Below, one piece after another: positions 8,685 to 17,759 of a DNA stretch of 64,000 nucleotides. This stretch comes from JAVBMC01 sp031552845 (GTDB lineage: Bacteria > Verrucomicrobiota > Kiritimatiellia > RFP12 > DVOR01), in the NCBI GenBank assembly GCA_031552845.1, contig JAVBMC010000046.1:1-64000 (forward strand). The letters run 5' to 3'. Position 1 is the stretch's first letter. Every line of letters starts with the position of its first letter. A program made the translations under genes and the position numbers. Below the pieces are notes generated by a model. The model had not been told where the DNA came from. It did no database searches and saw nothing but the letters and a program-made list of their open reading frames with translations.

Positions 8685-9764
8685 GTGCGTTTTTCCAGCA
8701 GGCAGTTAGAGCATGAGTTTAGGAGGCGGATTGTGACCGGCGTCTATTTGCCGGGTGAGCGGATTCCGGCGGAGCGCAATGTTGCAGAGGAGTTTGCGTG
8801 CAGCCGGGGGACTGTGTCGAAGGTGATGGCGGCGTTGGTGGCTGATGGGTTGTTGGAACAGGTGCAGGGGGCGGGAGCTTTTGTGACGGAGGCTGCGGGG
8901 CGGCCGCAGAGGTGTGAGCCGGTGGTTGCGCAGGGAGAGGGAAAGGTGATTCATTATTTGAGTCCTGCGGTGGATGGGCGGGTGGTGAATTCTCGGAACT
9001 GCGTACTGGAGGGGTTGCATGAGGTGTTAGTGCCTCAAGGGTATACGGTGGCGGTCAGTTTTTATGGGAGCGGGAAGGAGTATGCGGCGGCGATGGGGCG
9101 GCTGCAGAGTGCGGGGGCGGCGGGGGCGGTGATTTGGGCGCAGCCGGATCAGCAGGGGGTGGCGGTGTTGAAGCGGCTATTGAGTAGCGGGTTGCCTGTG
9201 GTTTTGATTGATACGTATCTGCCGGAGGTGGCGTGTGATTGGGTGGTGTCGGATAATGCAAGGGGTGCCGAGGCGATGGTGGGGCATTTGGCGGCGCGGG
9301 GGCATCGGGAGATTTGTTATTTGACGGCGGCACCGGATCGATCGTCGGTGAGTGACCGTTTGGCGGGTTTTTTGCGCGGGATGGTGGCGAATCGATTGCC
9401 TGTCGAGGCGGCTTCGGTGGTGGAGGTTGCGGGGGGCGAACTGGCGACTAGGCTGGCGGCTGTTTTGCAGCGGCGGAAACGCCCGACGGCGTTGATGGCG
9501 TCGCATGATGTATTGGCAATTGAGGTGTTGGAGTTTCTGAAGCGCAAGGGGATCTGCGTGCCGCAGGAGATGGCTGTAGCGGGGTTTGATGGGATTGAGT
9601 CGGGTACGTTGACGTCGCCGGCATTGACGACGTTGAAGCAGGATTTTAGGGCGATGGCTGTGCATGCCGCGAATATTTTGCCGGAGCGTTTGAATGGATT
9701 GCCGCCGCAGATTGTTGTGCAGCGGATGATTCAACCGCGCTTGGTGATACGTCGATCTACATGA
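8685..9764 (+). CDS. GntR-type HTH / LacI-type sensor transcriptional regulator (AraR-like)
   Basis: This protein of about 359 aa has an N-terminal GntR winged helix-turn-helix ('GERIPAERNVAEEFACSRGT', 'GLLEQVQGAGAFVTE') joined to a LacI/periplasmic-binding-protein-like sensor domain. Sensor motifs include 'LPVVLIDTY', 'ALMASHDVLAIEVLEFLKRK' and 'MAVAGFDGIESG'. The same architecture is known from AraR and related sugar-responsive repressors. I chose the GTG at 8685 because GAGGGG lies 8 nt before it; the ATG at 8670 has no such site and falls about 10 nt after the predicted transcription start. It heads an operon with a surface protein and a DUF4838 enzyme and probably senses a sugar. The ligand is unknown. 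Confidence 0.85.
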   Translation: MRFSSRQLEHEFRRRIVTGVYLPGERIPAERNVAEEFACSRGTVSKVMAALVADGLLEQVQGAGAFVTEAAGRPQRCEPVVAQGEGKVIHYLSPAVDGRVVNSRNCVLEGLHEVLVPQGYTVAVSFYGSGKEYAAAMGRLQSAGAAGAVIWAQPDQQGVAVLKRLLSSGLPVVLIDTYLPEVACDWVVSDNARGAEAMVGHLAARGHREICYLTAAPDRSSVSDRLAGFLRGMVANRLPVEAASVVEVAGGELATRLAAVLQRRKRPTALMASHDVLAIEVLEFLKRKGICVPQEMAVAGFDGIESGTLTSPALTTLKQDFRAMAVHAANILPERLNGLPPQIVVQRMIQPRLVIRRST

Positions 9765-9777
9765 AGGAGTAGTGAGT

Positions 9778-11475
9778 ATGAAAGCAAGAATATGGTTGGA
9801 AGTAGTGGTGTGCGGGCTCATCGCGGCAAGCATTGGCTTTGCGGCAGATGTTGAGGAGCGGAACGGCACGTGGATTGCCACGGGGAATGGCAATTGGATG
9901 GATGGAGGCAATTGGATGGATGGGTTGGTTGCGACCGGGGCGACTTATACGGCTGCGTTGTTGGCGCCGATTACAGCGGAGCGTACGATTACGCTTGGCG
10001 GAGCGGGGTATGTGATCGGACATTTGGCCGTCACGAATACCAGCACGGCTTCAGCGCGCTGGGTTTTGTCGAGCAACGGCGGTAAGGAGTTCATGTTTTA
10101 TGACAATGGTGAGGAGGCGGCAGAGATCGAGATTGGTTCTAATTCAACGCTGCGGACGGGGTTCTTTACGGCGGCGGGAAATGTTGTCAAGAGCGGCGTG
10201 GGTCAGTTGCAGCTGGCTAATGCTAATACCAATGCGCTGGCACAATTTAATAACACGCTGTTTGTACAGGAGGGGTGGCTGCAATTGGATAATGGTTCGG
10301 CAGTTGCACGGATGTCTCAGGTTGTGTTGGGAGGGGGCGACCGTGATGTCACGATTTCATGTGGTAATTTCGGCGGCAGCGATTCGGCCTCCGATGGCGT
10401 GCTGGGGTCGTCATTCCGTGTGCCGGCGGAAGGCTCCGGGCAGGTTACGTTGTTTTGGAATACCGCGAATAATATCAACTATCGACAGAGTTGGACGGTT
10501 GATAAGAAGCTGGTCTTGGATGTCCGTACTATGGGCGTGTTGTTTCGTAACAACGTCTCAGGGAGCGGGATGCTTTATAAAACAGGCGCGGGGAGTGTCC
10601 GTTTGATGAACAGTAGTCCTTTCAGCGGGGCGGTAGTCGTTGCGCAGGGCAGCTTCTTATTTGAGAATGGATTCACGTTTTTGAACGCAGCAGAACAGCG
10701 CCTGACTGTTGGCGATGAATCCAGCAGTGCGGCGAGTGCGTCTATCGGAGTTGGAAAGGGTGCGACCCTTGCGGCGGGCGCGTTCATTCATTTTACAGAC
10801 TGGGTCGGGAATAACGCGCAGATTACGACGTATAATTCCGGCAACAACGATACGATGTCAACGATTGCTTCGTCCATACAGATTGACCGTAATGTTTCTG
10901 TTTGCAACAACCAAATCAATCCCGGGTCGAGTCAGCCCAATAAGGTTGGCATTTTATTGTCAGGCATTATCAGCGGTACGGGCGGCTTAGTGTTTAACAA
11001 CGGAGCCGCGCACATCACCAAGAACTTGCAGCTGAATGCGCAAAACACTTACAGCGGAGGCACGGTTATTTCGAATTGCATCCTGCGCGTGCGCGACAAT
11101 GACGGCAACGCAAATCTGTCGGCAGGTGGCAAACTGGGTACGGGGGATGTGACGATTGGAGAAAACGGTATTTTGCGGTTGTATGTCCCTAGCGTTGCCG
11201 TGCGTGAGATGAATGCGATTGATGATGATGCGTCGCTGATCATTGAGGAGGGGGGGTGCCTTGATGCAATGACGTGGGATAATTATAGTTTGACCGGTGG
11301 CTCGCCGGTTGAGAAGGTGAAGAATCTGAAGTTGGACGGAGTGTGGCAATATCGCGGCACTTACGGCGGAACCGGCAGTGGTGCGCAAAAGGAGCTGCCT
11401 GATTATTTTGGAGCGAAGGTTGTGGTTCGCGTCACAGAGGGTTTTCAAGGACCTTCGGTGTTGGTGCTGCAGTAG
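9778..11475 (+). CDS. Secreted autotransporter-type beta-strand-repeat protein
   Basis: This 565-aa protein has a signal peptide (about residues 1-22, 'LIAASIGFAA'). The rest is Gly/Asn/Thr-rich beta-helix-like repeats, for example 'VSGSGMLYKTGAGSVRLMN' and 'NTYSGGTVISNCILRVRDND', typical of autotransporter-associated repeats. It is homologous along its length to the C-terminal half of the protein at 5046, including the ending ('PSVLVLQ' here, 'ETILFVQ' there). No translocator barrel is present. The ATG at 9778 follows AAGGAG with good spacing. It is 13 nt after the regulator, so it probably belongs to that operon. Confidence 0.8.
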   Translation: MKARIWLEVVVCGLIAASIGFAADVEERNGTWIATGNGNWMDGGNWMDGLVATGATYTAALLAPITAERTITLGGAGYVIGHLAVTNTSTASARWVLSSNGGKEFMFYDNGEEAAEIEIGSNSTLRTGFFTAAGNVVKSGVGQLQLANANTNALAQFNNTLFVQEGWLQLDNGSAVARMSQVVLGGGDRDVTISCGNFGGSDSASDGVLGSSFRVPAEGSGQVTLFWNTANNINYRQSWTVDKKLVLDVRTMGVLFRNNVSGSGMLYKTGAGSVRLMNSSPFSGAVVVAQGSFLFENGFTFLNAAEQRLTVGDESSSAASASIGVGKGATLAAGAFIHFTDWVGNNAQITTYNSGNNDTMSTIASSIQIDRNVSVCNNQINPGSSQPNKVGILLSGIISGTGGLVFNNGAAHITKNLQLNAQNTYSGGTVISNCILRVRDNDGNANLSAGGKLGTGDVTIGENGILRLYVPSVAVREMNAIDDDASLIIEEGGCLDAMTWDNYSLTGGSPVEKVKNLKLDGVWQYRGTYGGTGSGAQKELPDYFGAKVVVRVTEGFQGPSVLVLQ

Positions 11476-11511
11476 GGGTTGAGCGGGGAAAAGCTTCTAA
11501 AGGGGATAAGG

Positions 11512-14500
11512 ATGAAAAATGTAGTGTTGTGGGTTGGAATGTTGTGCGCGGTCTCCCTTTTTGCTCAGGTGCGGAATGGCGATTTCGCTAAAGGCAAAGA
11601 GGCATGGTGGGGTGAAGGCAAATGGCAGGCAGCCGACAGTGCATTGCAAGTGCAGAGCGGCTACGTGTGCCAAGATAAGATCAGTGTCGAGGGCGGCAAG
11701 CGGTATAAGATCAGTTTTCGCGGTAAGGGGCAGGGCGCTTATGCACAACTGAGCTGGCGTGGCGGGGGCGTTGATGGCGGGTGGTATGGTCCGGCATCAG
11801 TCAAGATGGATTGGGGGAACGAAAAAGCACTGGCTCTCTGTGTCGATGGCGATGTTTGGAAGACCTACTCTGCCGTAGTGAAAGCGCCCGCAGGGGTTAA
11901 TCAGGCGTTGATTTATTTGCGCAAGATGCCGAAGTCCGAGGGCGTGGCTTACTATGATGATGTCACGCTAGTTGAAACGCAAGAGCAGGTTGTGCGTCCG
12001 GTGGGAACAGTGTTCGGCGTGATTAAGAATGGTGACTTTGCTAAAGGTAAGGAGACTTGGTGGGGCGAGGGCACATGGAATGTTGTGAATCAAGCCTTGT
12101 GCGTGCAGAGTGGATTTGCCTGTCAGGATAATATCAACGTCGAGGGCGGCAAGCGCTATAAGCTGTCGCTGCGGATGAAGTGCGAGGGATTGCCGGAAGA
12201 TGGCGCGTATGTGCAGGTGAGCTATCGCGGAGATGGCGTTGATGGCGGTTGGCGTGGTCCGCGCACGGTCAAGCTGCCGTGGGGCGGTGAGCGTGCTGTC
12301 GCAGTCGATGGGGGGACGAAGGATTGGACAACATATAGCTGCGTACTGGCGCCGCCGGATGGTGCAGAACAGATGCTGGTTTATCTGCGCAAACGTCCGA
12401 AGGTCGAGGGGACGGTATGGTATGACGATGTGACGCTGAGTGAAACGCAGGAGGCGGAGACAACCGCGGCGGCGCTTCGGCGTGAAGTGTTGGCAAAGCA
12501 GGTCTTTGGCGGTGCGCCGGGTAACGGCGAGTATCGCATTGTGGTCTCTGAGAATTGTGATTTGATTGAGCTGAATGCCGCGAAGGAGCTGGCAGAGTAT
12601 TTGGGGCAAATCACGGGCAAACATTATCTGCCGTTGCTCAAGGATACGGATAAAATCCAGCCGCCGTATATCGCAGTCGGGCGCGGCAACAAACTGCTGT
12701 CGACGAAGCCCGCGTGGGAGAAGTTAGGTGCAGATGGATTTGTCGTGCAGTCGGATGGAAATGTTTATTTAGCCGGGGGTACGCCGGGGGCGACGATGTA
12801 TGCGGTGAATTGGTTCCTCGATCATCAATTAGGCGTGAAGTGGCTGGCGCCGGATTATACGTTTGTGCCTAAGCGCAGCCAGTTGAGCATTTCAAAGTCC
12901 TCGACGGTGCAGGTGCCGCGCTTCAATTTTCGTCAGATTCTCGGGCATGAAGGACAGGATAAGGCGTTTGCCGCGCACAACCTGCTCAATGGCAGTTCGC
13001 ATGGTGCTTACAGCATTATTCCTCCGGCCGAAATTGACCACTTTGATTATTCCTGGCAGCGTCCCGGCATGACGGCTTCGTTCTATCAGCTGCTGCCGCC
13101 CAAGGATCATCAGGCCAAGAATCCACAGTGGTATGCGGGCGGACAGCTGGCGATGATGAATGACGGCATGCGCGCCGCACTGGCGGATGCGATTGGCCGC
13201 CGTCTCGCTAAAGAACCCAACTATGGCGACTATTGGTTTGGATTGATGGATAACGATTGGGGCTGGGATATGGACGGCGAGAGCCGCGCCTTCGCACAGA
13301 AGCACGGTTGTGTTCCATCGGCACCGCTCTTTGATATGGTGAAGGATGTCGCACGGCGCGTGCAGCAGAAATATCCGAAAGCTAAGTTTGCATCCAACGC
13401 TTATCATTGGGGATTCAATCCGCCTAGAAACTTGGAGATTCCTGACAGCATCCGTGTGTTTCCGATGACCATTCATCTTGACTACAGCACACCGCTCAAT
13501 GTTGGACGCAACGTCCATCTTGGCCGCGACTTGGAGCAGTGGAATGCGACTGCCAAGAATATCCTCTTGTGGGATCACGTTGTCAACTTCCATGGGTTCA
13601 TCCAACCGACGCCTAATCTTTATCCTATTGCGGAAACGATCAAATGGCTGGATGGGTTGAAGAACATTCAAGGCTACTTTGCAGAGGCCAGCTGGAATAC
13701 GAAGGGGTCGGAGTTCGCCTCTTTGCGCACGTGGCTGATGGCGCGGCTGTTGTGGGACCCGAAGGCCGATTACAAGAAAGCGGTTGAAGAATATTGTGAT
13801 GCCTACTTCGGTGCCGCCGGAAAGATCATGAGGGATTACATTGACTATATGCATGTGTATTCCGTGCAGACGCGCTCGCCCATCTGGGAGAAGGTCAATG
13901 TTGATGCGCCGATGCTGACGCTTGACTTCATCGTCAAGGCCGATGCGATGATGGCGCAGGCGGCGCAGTTGGTGAAGGATGACCCCGTCCGCTTGAAGCA
14001 CGTAAACCAAGTCCGCGTGACGATTGACTATGTGGCGCTGTTGCGCCGACAGGAGTTTGAACGTGAAGCTGCGAAGCGTGGCATCAAATGGAACTCCGAT
14101 CGTGCCAACCGTACGGCTCGCGCCAAGGCGATTGCCGAAGCTGAAGGCATCAAGCAATACCGCCAGAGCGGTCCCATGAGTGAGTTCTTTGAGATTATCG
14201 AGATGGACAGAAAGCCCTCTGCTCTGCCCGTCGAGTTTGCTAACGTCAAGCCGGAGAATATCCGCGAAGTGCAAGACCTTGGGTTCAACCGTTATTACAA
14301 TACGACTGTGCTTGTGACTGACCCAAAGGCATCTGACGGAATCACCGCGCGGCTCGAAGGTAAGAACGGCGCCCCGCTCATTCAAGCCAAACACCACCTC
14401 CTGCCCGAAGAGGGTGAGTGGGATGTTTACGCGCAAGTCCGCGTTGAAGCAGACGGTGCAGCGGATGATGATAAAGTCGGCGGCGTCGGTTCCATGCCGC

Positions 14501-14688
14501 CGATGGGCGTCTTCACTGAGATGAAGTGGAAGGATTTCAAAGATGGCGAGTATCACCTCGTCAAAGCCAAGGGAGGCCCCTTCAGCTACTCCGGCGACGA
14601 AGGCGCCATCTGTTACGTCTGTGGTTCCGGCAATGCTAAAACCAAGTACATCTACGTTGATCGTTTTATCTTTGTGCGCGTGAAGTAA
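11512..14688 (+). CDS. Secreted DUF4838 (GH67-like) protein with two CBM-like modules
   Basis: This 1058-aa protein has a signal peptide (about residues 1-19). Two tandem carbohydrate-binding-like beta modules follow, each starting 'NGDFAKGKE' and ending 'YYDDVTL' or 'WYDDVTL' (about 20-150 and 163-312). Next comes an alpha-glucuronidase-like N-terminal domain ('AAKELAEYLGQITGKHYLPL', about 355) and a DUF4838 barrel-like region (about 440-760) with 'FGLMDNDWGWDMDGESRAFA'. DUF4838 proteins resemble GH67 enzymes and are predicted polysaccharide hydrolases; the substrate is not assigned. The ATG at 11512 follows AAAGGGGATAAGG. It is the third gene of the regulator operon and converges with the TPR gene, only 8 bp apart. 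Confidence 0.8.
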   Translation: MKNVVLWVGMLCAVSLFAQVRNGDFAKGKEAWWGEGKWQAADSALQVQSGYVCQDKISVEGGKRYKISFRGKGQGAYAQLSWRGGGVDGGWYGPASVKMDWGNEKALALCVDGDVWKTYSAVVKAPAGVNQALIYLRKMPKSEGVAYYDDVTLVETQEQVVRPVGTVFGVIKNGDFAKGKETWWGEGTWNVVNQALCVQSGFACQDNINVEGGKRYKLSLRMKCEGLPEDGAYVQVSYRGDGVDGGWRGPRTVKLPWGGERAVAVDGGTKDWTTYSCVLAPPDGAEQMLVYLRKRPKVEGTVWYDDVTLSETQEAETTAAALRREVLAKQVFGGAPGNGEYRIVVSENCDLIELNAAKELAEYLGQITGKHYLPLLKDTDKIQPPYIAVGRGNKLLSTKPAWEKLGADGFVVQSDGNVYLAGGTPGATMYAVNWFLDHQLGVKWLAPDYTFVPKRSQLSISKSSTVQVPRFNFRQILGHEGQDKAFAAHNLLNGSSHGAYSIIPPAEIDHFDYSWQRPGMTASFYQLLPPKDHQAKNPQWYAGGQLAMMNDGMRAALADAIGRRLAKEPNYGDYWFGLMDNDWGWDMDGESRAFAQKHGCVPSAPLFDMVKDVARRVQQKYPKAKFASNAYHWGFNPPRNLEIPDSIRVFPMTIHLDYSTPLNVGRNVHLGRDLEQWNATAKNILLWDHVVNFHGFIQPTPNLYPIAETIKWLDGLKNIQGYFAEASWNTKGSEFASLRTWLMARLLWDPKADYKKAVEEYCDAYFGAAGKIMRDYIDYMHVYSVQTRSPIWEKVNVDAPMLTLDFIVKADAMMAQAAQLVKDDPVRLKHVNQVRVTIDYVALLRRQEFEREAAKRGIKWNSDRANRTARAKAIAEAEGIKQYRQSGPMSEFFEIIEMDRKPSALPVEFANVKPENIREVQDLGFNRYYNTTVLVTDPKASDGITARLEGKNGAPLIQAKHHLLPEEGEWDVYAQVRVEADGAADDDKVGGVGSMPPMGVFTEMKWKDFKDGEYHLVKAKGGPFSYSGDEGAICYVCGSGNAKTKYIYVDRFIFVRVK

Positions 14689-14696
14689 GGTGCTGA

Positions 14697-17099
14697 CTAC
14701 TTAACAATGACGCGGGCGCCGTGTGTGTGTTGTAGCCGGTGTTGGGCTTGCAGGCGTTCATCAGGCGTCCAGGCGGTGCCGGTTTGGATGCAGGTGGGGC
14801 GTTCGGGGTCGGTGGAGTAAAGGACGTCTTCTGTCTCGATGCGCACAGGGTCGGTGCGTAGTGGCGAGTTGAACCGTTGGGTTGTATCAAGATAATAGTG
14901 TAAACGATATTGGCCTTGTGCCCCTTCGGTTTGAATTAGGCCGGTAAGCGGAAGAAAGATTTGCTGTAGGTCGCTGAGAGGTGAGCCGGGGGTAATGGGT
15001 TTGTCAGAGCGCAATTCGGCATCAAGCGTTCTGCCAAATATTTGAATGACAGTTACAAGATTATTGCGGATGTCTGCAAGGAGTGTTTCTTCTTGAGCGG
15101 TAGCCTTGTTGAGAGCCAGCACGCGCAGGAGGTCGAGTTGTTGTAGCTTGAAGGATGGTGTTGACGTCTCTGTGTTTTCAAGATATTTATCCATCCAAGG
15201 TTTGCAGTTCAGCTCTAGTGCGAAGGGCGGGGCAAGTTCACGTAGCTGTGTGCCAATGGCGGCACCGTGTTCATTGTCAGAAGAATTGAGCGCGTCTTCT
15301 GCTTGGGTGTAGAGATTGAGCGTGAAGAGGCTCTTGCCGGGATAGCAGGATGCACGGCGCGGTGTCAGTGCGGCGAAGAGTCCTTGAGAAAATTGTTGGC
15401 CCTCACTCAAATAATTTAGAAGCGCATTGCCTGACTCGGCTGCAGACGGTGGTGTAAGGCTGAGTGACTTGTTCGAGAGAGCACCAGTCTCGGCATAGTG
15501 GTAGAGGTAGTCGGTGGGGGTGAGGTGCGAGACGTGCAGGTGTGTGTAAAGCGCTTCGACGGCGGCGGTGAGGTTGTGGAGCGCGTGCTTTTCAAGATCG
15601 TGATAGCGCAGGGCGATATCGGTTTGCAGGCGAGTGAAGTAACTTGCTGCGGGAGCAGGGTGATCTCCGAATTGTGTAGTGAGGTTGAAATAGCGCGCGG
15701 CATTCTTCCATTGGCCAAGTTTGGCATAGGCCATGGCGAGGCGGTTGAGCGTCCAATTGATCGCTTGCGGATCGTCGTAGGTTGTGGCGCAGCCATCTTT
15801 CAGCCATTTGTGAAACGCAACGTGGTAGTCGGCGGCGGCTTGCTCGTAATTGCCGAGAGCATGGTGAGCTTGAGCACGGGTGAAGTAAAGATCGGACTCT
15901 GCATGCTCGTCGGCGTCAACGGCGTATGAGCAGTCGGCAATGGCTTGTTGATAATCACCGTTGACGTAAGAGATGGTAGCTCGGTCGCTGTAATATTTGT
16001 TAAGATAGAAGGGCGGATTATTCTCTGGGCGAGTTAACGTGGTCAGCGCTTGCACATAGTCGCCTCGGGCATAATGGACGTAAGCAAGGTCGTCGCAGTC
16101 GGTTTTGGATCTTAGCGCAGCTTCTTGTGTGAAGTGTGCGAGAGCTAGTGCGAATTGCTTTTGCTCGATGTAGATGCATGCAAGGTCTTGGTGGGCATTT
16201 GCGCTGTGATCCCAGTGATCTTCATTTTCGGTGTCTTCCTCTGTTGCTAACTCGAGATAGGCGGTGAGGTCGGCAATGGCTTTTGAAAACTTCCGACAGA
16301 TCATCAGGAGGTTGCCGCGGAGGTAGTATGCGGCGATTGTTTTTTCTTTGCTGGCCGCGCCGAGTATTTCGTTATACTGTTCAAGCGCCGGAGCGTATTG
16401 CTGAAGGAATCTGTAACACTCTGCGAGACGTAGGCGCGTCTTTGACGAAGCACCCTCCTCAAACCACCATACGACTTTGCTGATCTCAATGGCTTTGAGA
16501 TAGTCGAGAATTGCGCCTTCGTAGTCTTCGTCGAATTTTTCTGTGAGGGCATTGGCGTGGGCGAGGTAGGCGGAGCCGTGTTGCGGGTTGATGGCAATCG
16601 CACGGGAGAAGTCTTCAATGGAGCGGTCATCGTTGTCGCTCCATGTCGGGGGAGCGAATGTGACTAAAGCGAGCCCACGATGGTAATAGGCTTCGGCATT
16701 GTTGGTGTCGAGTTCGATGGCTTTGTCGAGGTCGGCGAAAGCTTTTGCTTCATCGCCCAATTCGCGGTAAGCCCAGCCGCGGTTGGTATAGGCTTCGGAG
16801 TTGTTGGAGTTGAGTTGGATTGCTTGAGTGGCATCGGCAACGGCATGACGATAGTCTTTGAGTTCGTTGAACGGACGGGCGCGCCGACCATAAGCGGTTG
16901 AACGCTCGAGATCATTGGCGCCAGTTCGGACTGCAAAGGTATATTCGTTGATGGCGGATTTTTCCAAATGGTCTTCAAATGCAAAGTGATCGCCAAAGCC
17001 GATGTAGTCTGCGTGGGAGGAGTTCGGGTGAATGTTCTCCAGCTCCATGGCGTCCGTCTCGCGCACGAGCTTCTCAATCGGTATATCGTTCTTCTCCAT
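14697..17099 (-). CDS. Large TPR-repeat protein
   Basis: This protein of about 800 aa carries many tetratricopeptide repeats, for example 'NSEAYTNRGWAYRELGDEAK' and 'NAEAYYHRGLA'. They run through roughly the first 500 residues and give a superhelical protein-binding scaffold. There is no signal peptide, so it is probably cytoplasmic. The open frame extends upstream to 17429, but that part reads through a dispersed repeat. The ATG at 17099 is preferred because an AGGAGAGG (complement of 17106-17113) sits 6 nt before it; an ATG at 17105 is too close. The C-terminal 300 residues are not recognisable. The partner is unknown. Confidence 0.8.
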   Translation of the reverse strand: MEKNDIPIEKLVRETDAMELENIHPNSSHADYIGFGDHFAFEDHLEKSAINEYTFAVRTGANDLERSTAYGRRARPFNELKDYRHAVADATQAIQLNSNNSEAYTNRGWAYRELGDEAKAFADLDKAIELDTNNAEAYYHRGLALVTFAPPTWSDNDDRSIEDFSRAIAINPQHGSAYLAHANALTEKFDEDYEGAILDYLKAIEISKVVWWFEEGASSKTRLRLAECYRFLQQYAPALEQYNEILGAASKEKTIAAYYLRGNLLMICRKFSKAIADLTAYLELATEEDTENEDHWDHSANAHQDLACIYIEQKQFALALAHFTQEAALRSKTDCDDLAYVHYARGDYVQALTTLTRPENNPPFYLNKYYSDRATISYVNGDYQQAIADCSYAVDADEHAESDLYFTRAQAHHALGNYEQAAADYHVAFHKWLKDGCATTYDDPQAINWTLNRLAMAYAKLGQWKNAARYFNLTTQFGDHPAPAASYFTRLQTDIALRYHDLEKHALHNLTAAVEALYTHLHVSHLTPTDYLYHYAETGALSNKSLSLTPPSAAESGNALLNYLSEGQQFSQGLFAALTPRRASCYPGKSLFTLNLYTQAEDALNSSDNEHGAAIGTQLRELAPPFALELNCKPWMDKYLENTETSTPSFKLQQLDLLRVLALNKATAQEETLLADIRNNLVTVIQIFGRTLDAELRSDKPITPGSPLSDLQQIFLPLTGLIQTEGAQGQYRLHYYLDTTQRFNSPLRTDPVRIETEDVLYSTDPERPTCIQTGTAWTPDERLQAQHRLQHTHGARVIVK

Positions 17100-17449
17100 A
17101 ACCATCCTCTCCTGCCGTGAAAGCAAACAGAGGTAGTGTAGCAGGATTCGCGGATTTTGCAAGTATGAAGGAGCTTTCGGCAACAAGTCCAAATAAGGCT
17201 CACGCGGAGACGCGGAGGCGCGGAAAGAAACTGACACGGTTGTTGGGCAGGGCGTGTTTCGCCGAAACCGCTGTGTGTGTTCGATGGAGTCGGTGAAATC
17301 GACGAAATCGCGTACTGTTTCTGGGAGCGCCGGCGTCCTCGCCGGCATTTGTGTGTGTCTCTCCTCTCTTTCCGCGCTTCCGCGTCTCCGCGTGAGCTTC
17401 TTCTTCCCCTTGTCTTTATTGAGGTTCATTCTTCCGCAAACTTTCCCTC
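17100..17449. other. Intergenic region dominated by a MITE-like repeat
   Basis: This gap holds the start region of the TPR gene, the repeat element R2 (17195-17399) and an AT-richer stretch before the leader promoter. No gene is supported. Confidence 0.5.
17195..17399. mobile_element. MITE-like dispersed repeat R2 with terminal inverted repeats
   Basis: Arms at 17195-17227 and 17368-17399 are inverted copies with one mismatch and one indel; both contain CTCACGCGGAGACGCGGA or its complement. The 205-bp element has no coding capacity. Its interior matches 1-95, and related blocks occur at 18930-19072, 42645-42750 and 44051-44190. Confidence 0.6.
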
Positions 17450-17477
17450 TTGACTTACTCCTTAATTCTGCTAAACT
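17450..17477 (+). promoter_or_regulatory. Promoter of HU/DUF4469 module 1
   Basis: TTGACT (17450-17455) and TAAACT (17472-17477) are 16 bp apart. The same -35, spacing and -10 recur at 42783-42810, within the conserved stretch shared by both modules. Confidence 0.75.
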
Positions 17478-17484
17478 GCATCCC

Positions 17485-17759
17485 CGTTGACCCCATTGAG
17501 TGACTCGTCACTGATTCGGATCTTGAGGCTCGGAGTTCCAAGCGAATCTCCGCCCCCCGACATACGAGAGCTTAAGCTCCAAGGAGCCATCAACTATAAA
17601 GACTGCCCGTTTGGCCGGCGTGCAGTCCAGATGCCAGGGGGATATCCACCAATCGCACGAGTGTGCTGTATGGTTTATTCGGAATCGCTTTGGCGTCGGG
17701 TTGACAGACGCCGCCGACTGCCAGCATCAACTATAGGCGGCAAGAAAGAACAAGACATC
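17485..17759 (+). ncRNA. Conserved structured 5' leader of HU/DUF4469 gene 1
   Basis: About 275 nt separate the predicted transcription start from the ATG. The leader aligns with 42818-43059, with a 47-nt identical block (17605-17651). Visible structure: hairpin AGTGA-ctcg-TCACT (17499-17512); hairpin GCAC-GAGT-GTGC (17655-17666), whose stem is changed on both sides in the other copy; and stem 17700-17707 with 17718-17725, whose loop GCCGCC (17710-17715) is complementary to GGCGGC (17736-17741), giving a possible pseudoknot beside the start codon. An open frame runs through it here but is not kept in the other copy. It may be a cis-regulatory RNA or an independent RNA. Confidence 0.7.

Noticed and set aside
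12892..14556. 554-aa open frame on the minus strand
   Set aside because: It is a shadow of the DUF4838 gene, caused by codon bias, with no domain and no start signal.
17100..17429. N-terminal extension of the TPR protein
   Set aside because: The extra frame reads through the dispersed repeat R2. A good ribosome binding site fits the start at 17099.
17487..17759. N-terminal extension of HU/DUF4469 protein 1
   Set aside because: The frame is open, but in the second copy the same leader has a stop codon. The conserved features are base pairings, and the start at 17760 matches the paralogue.
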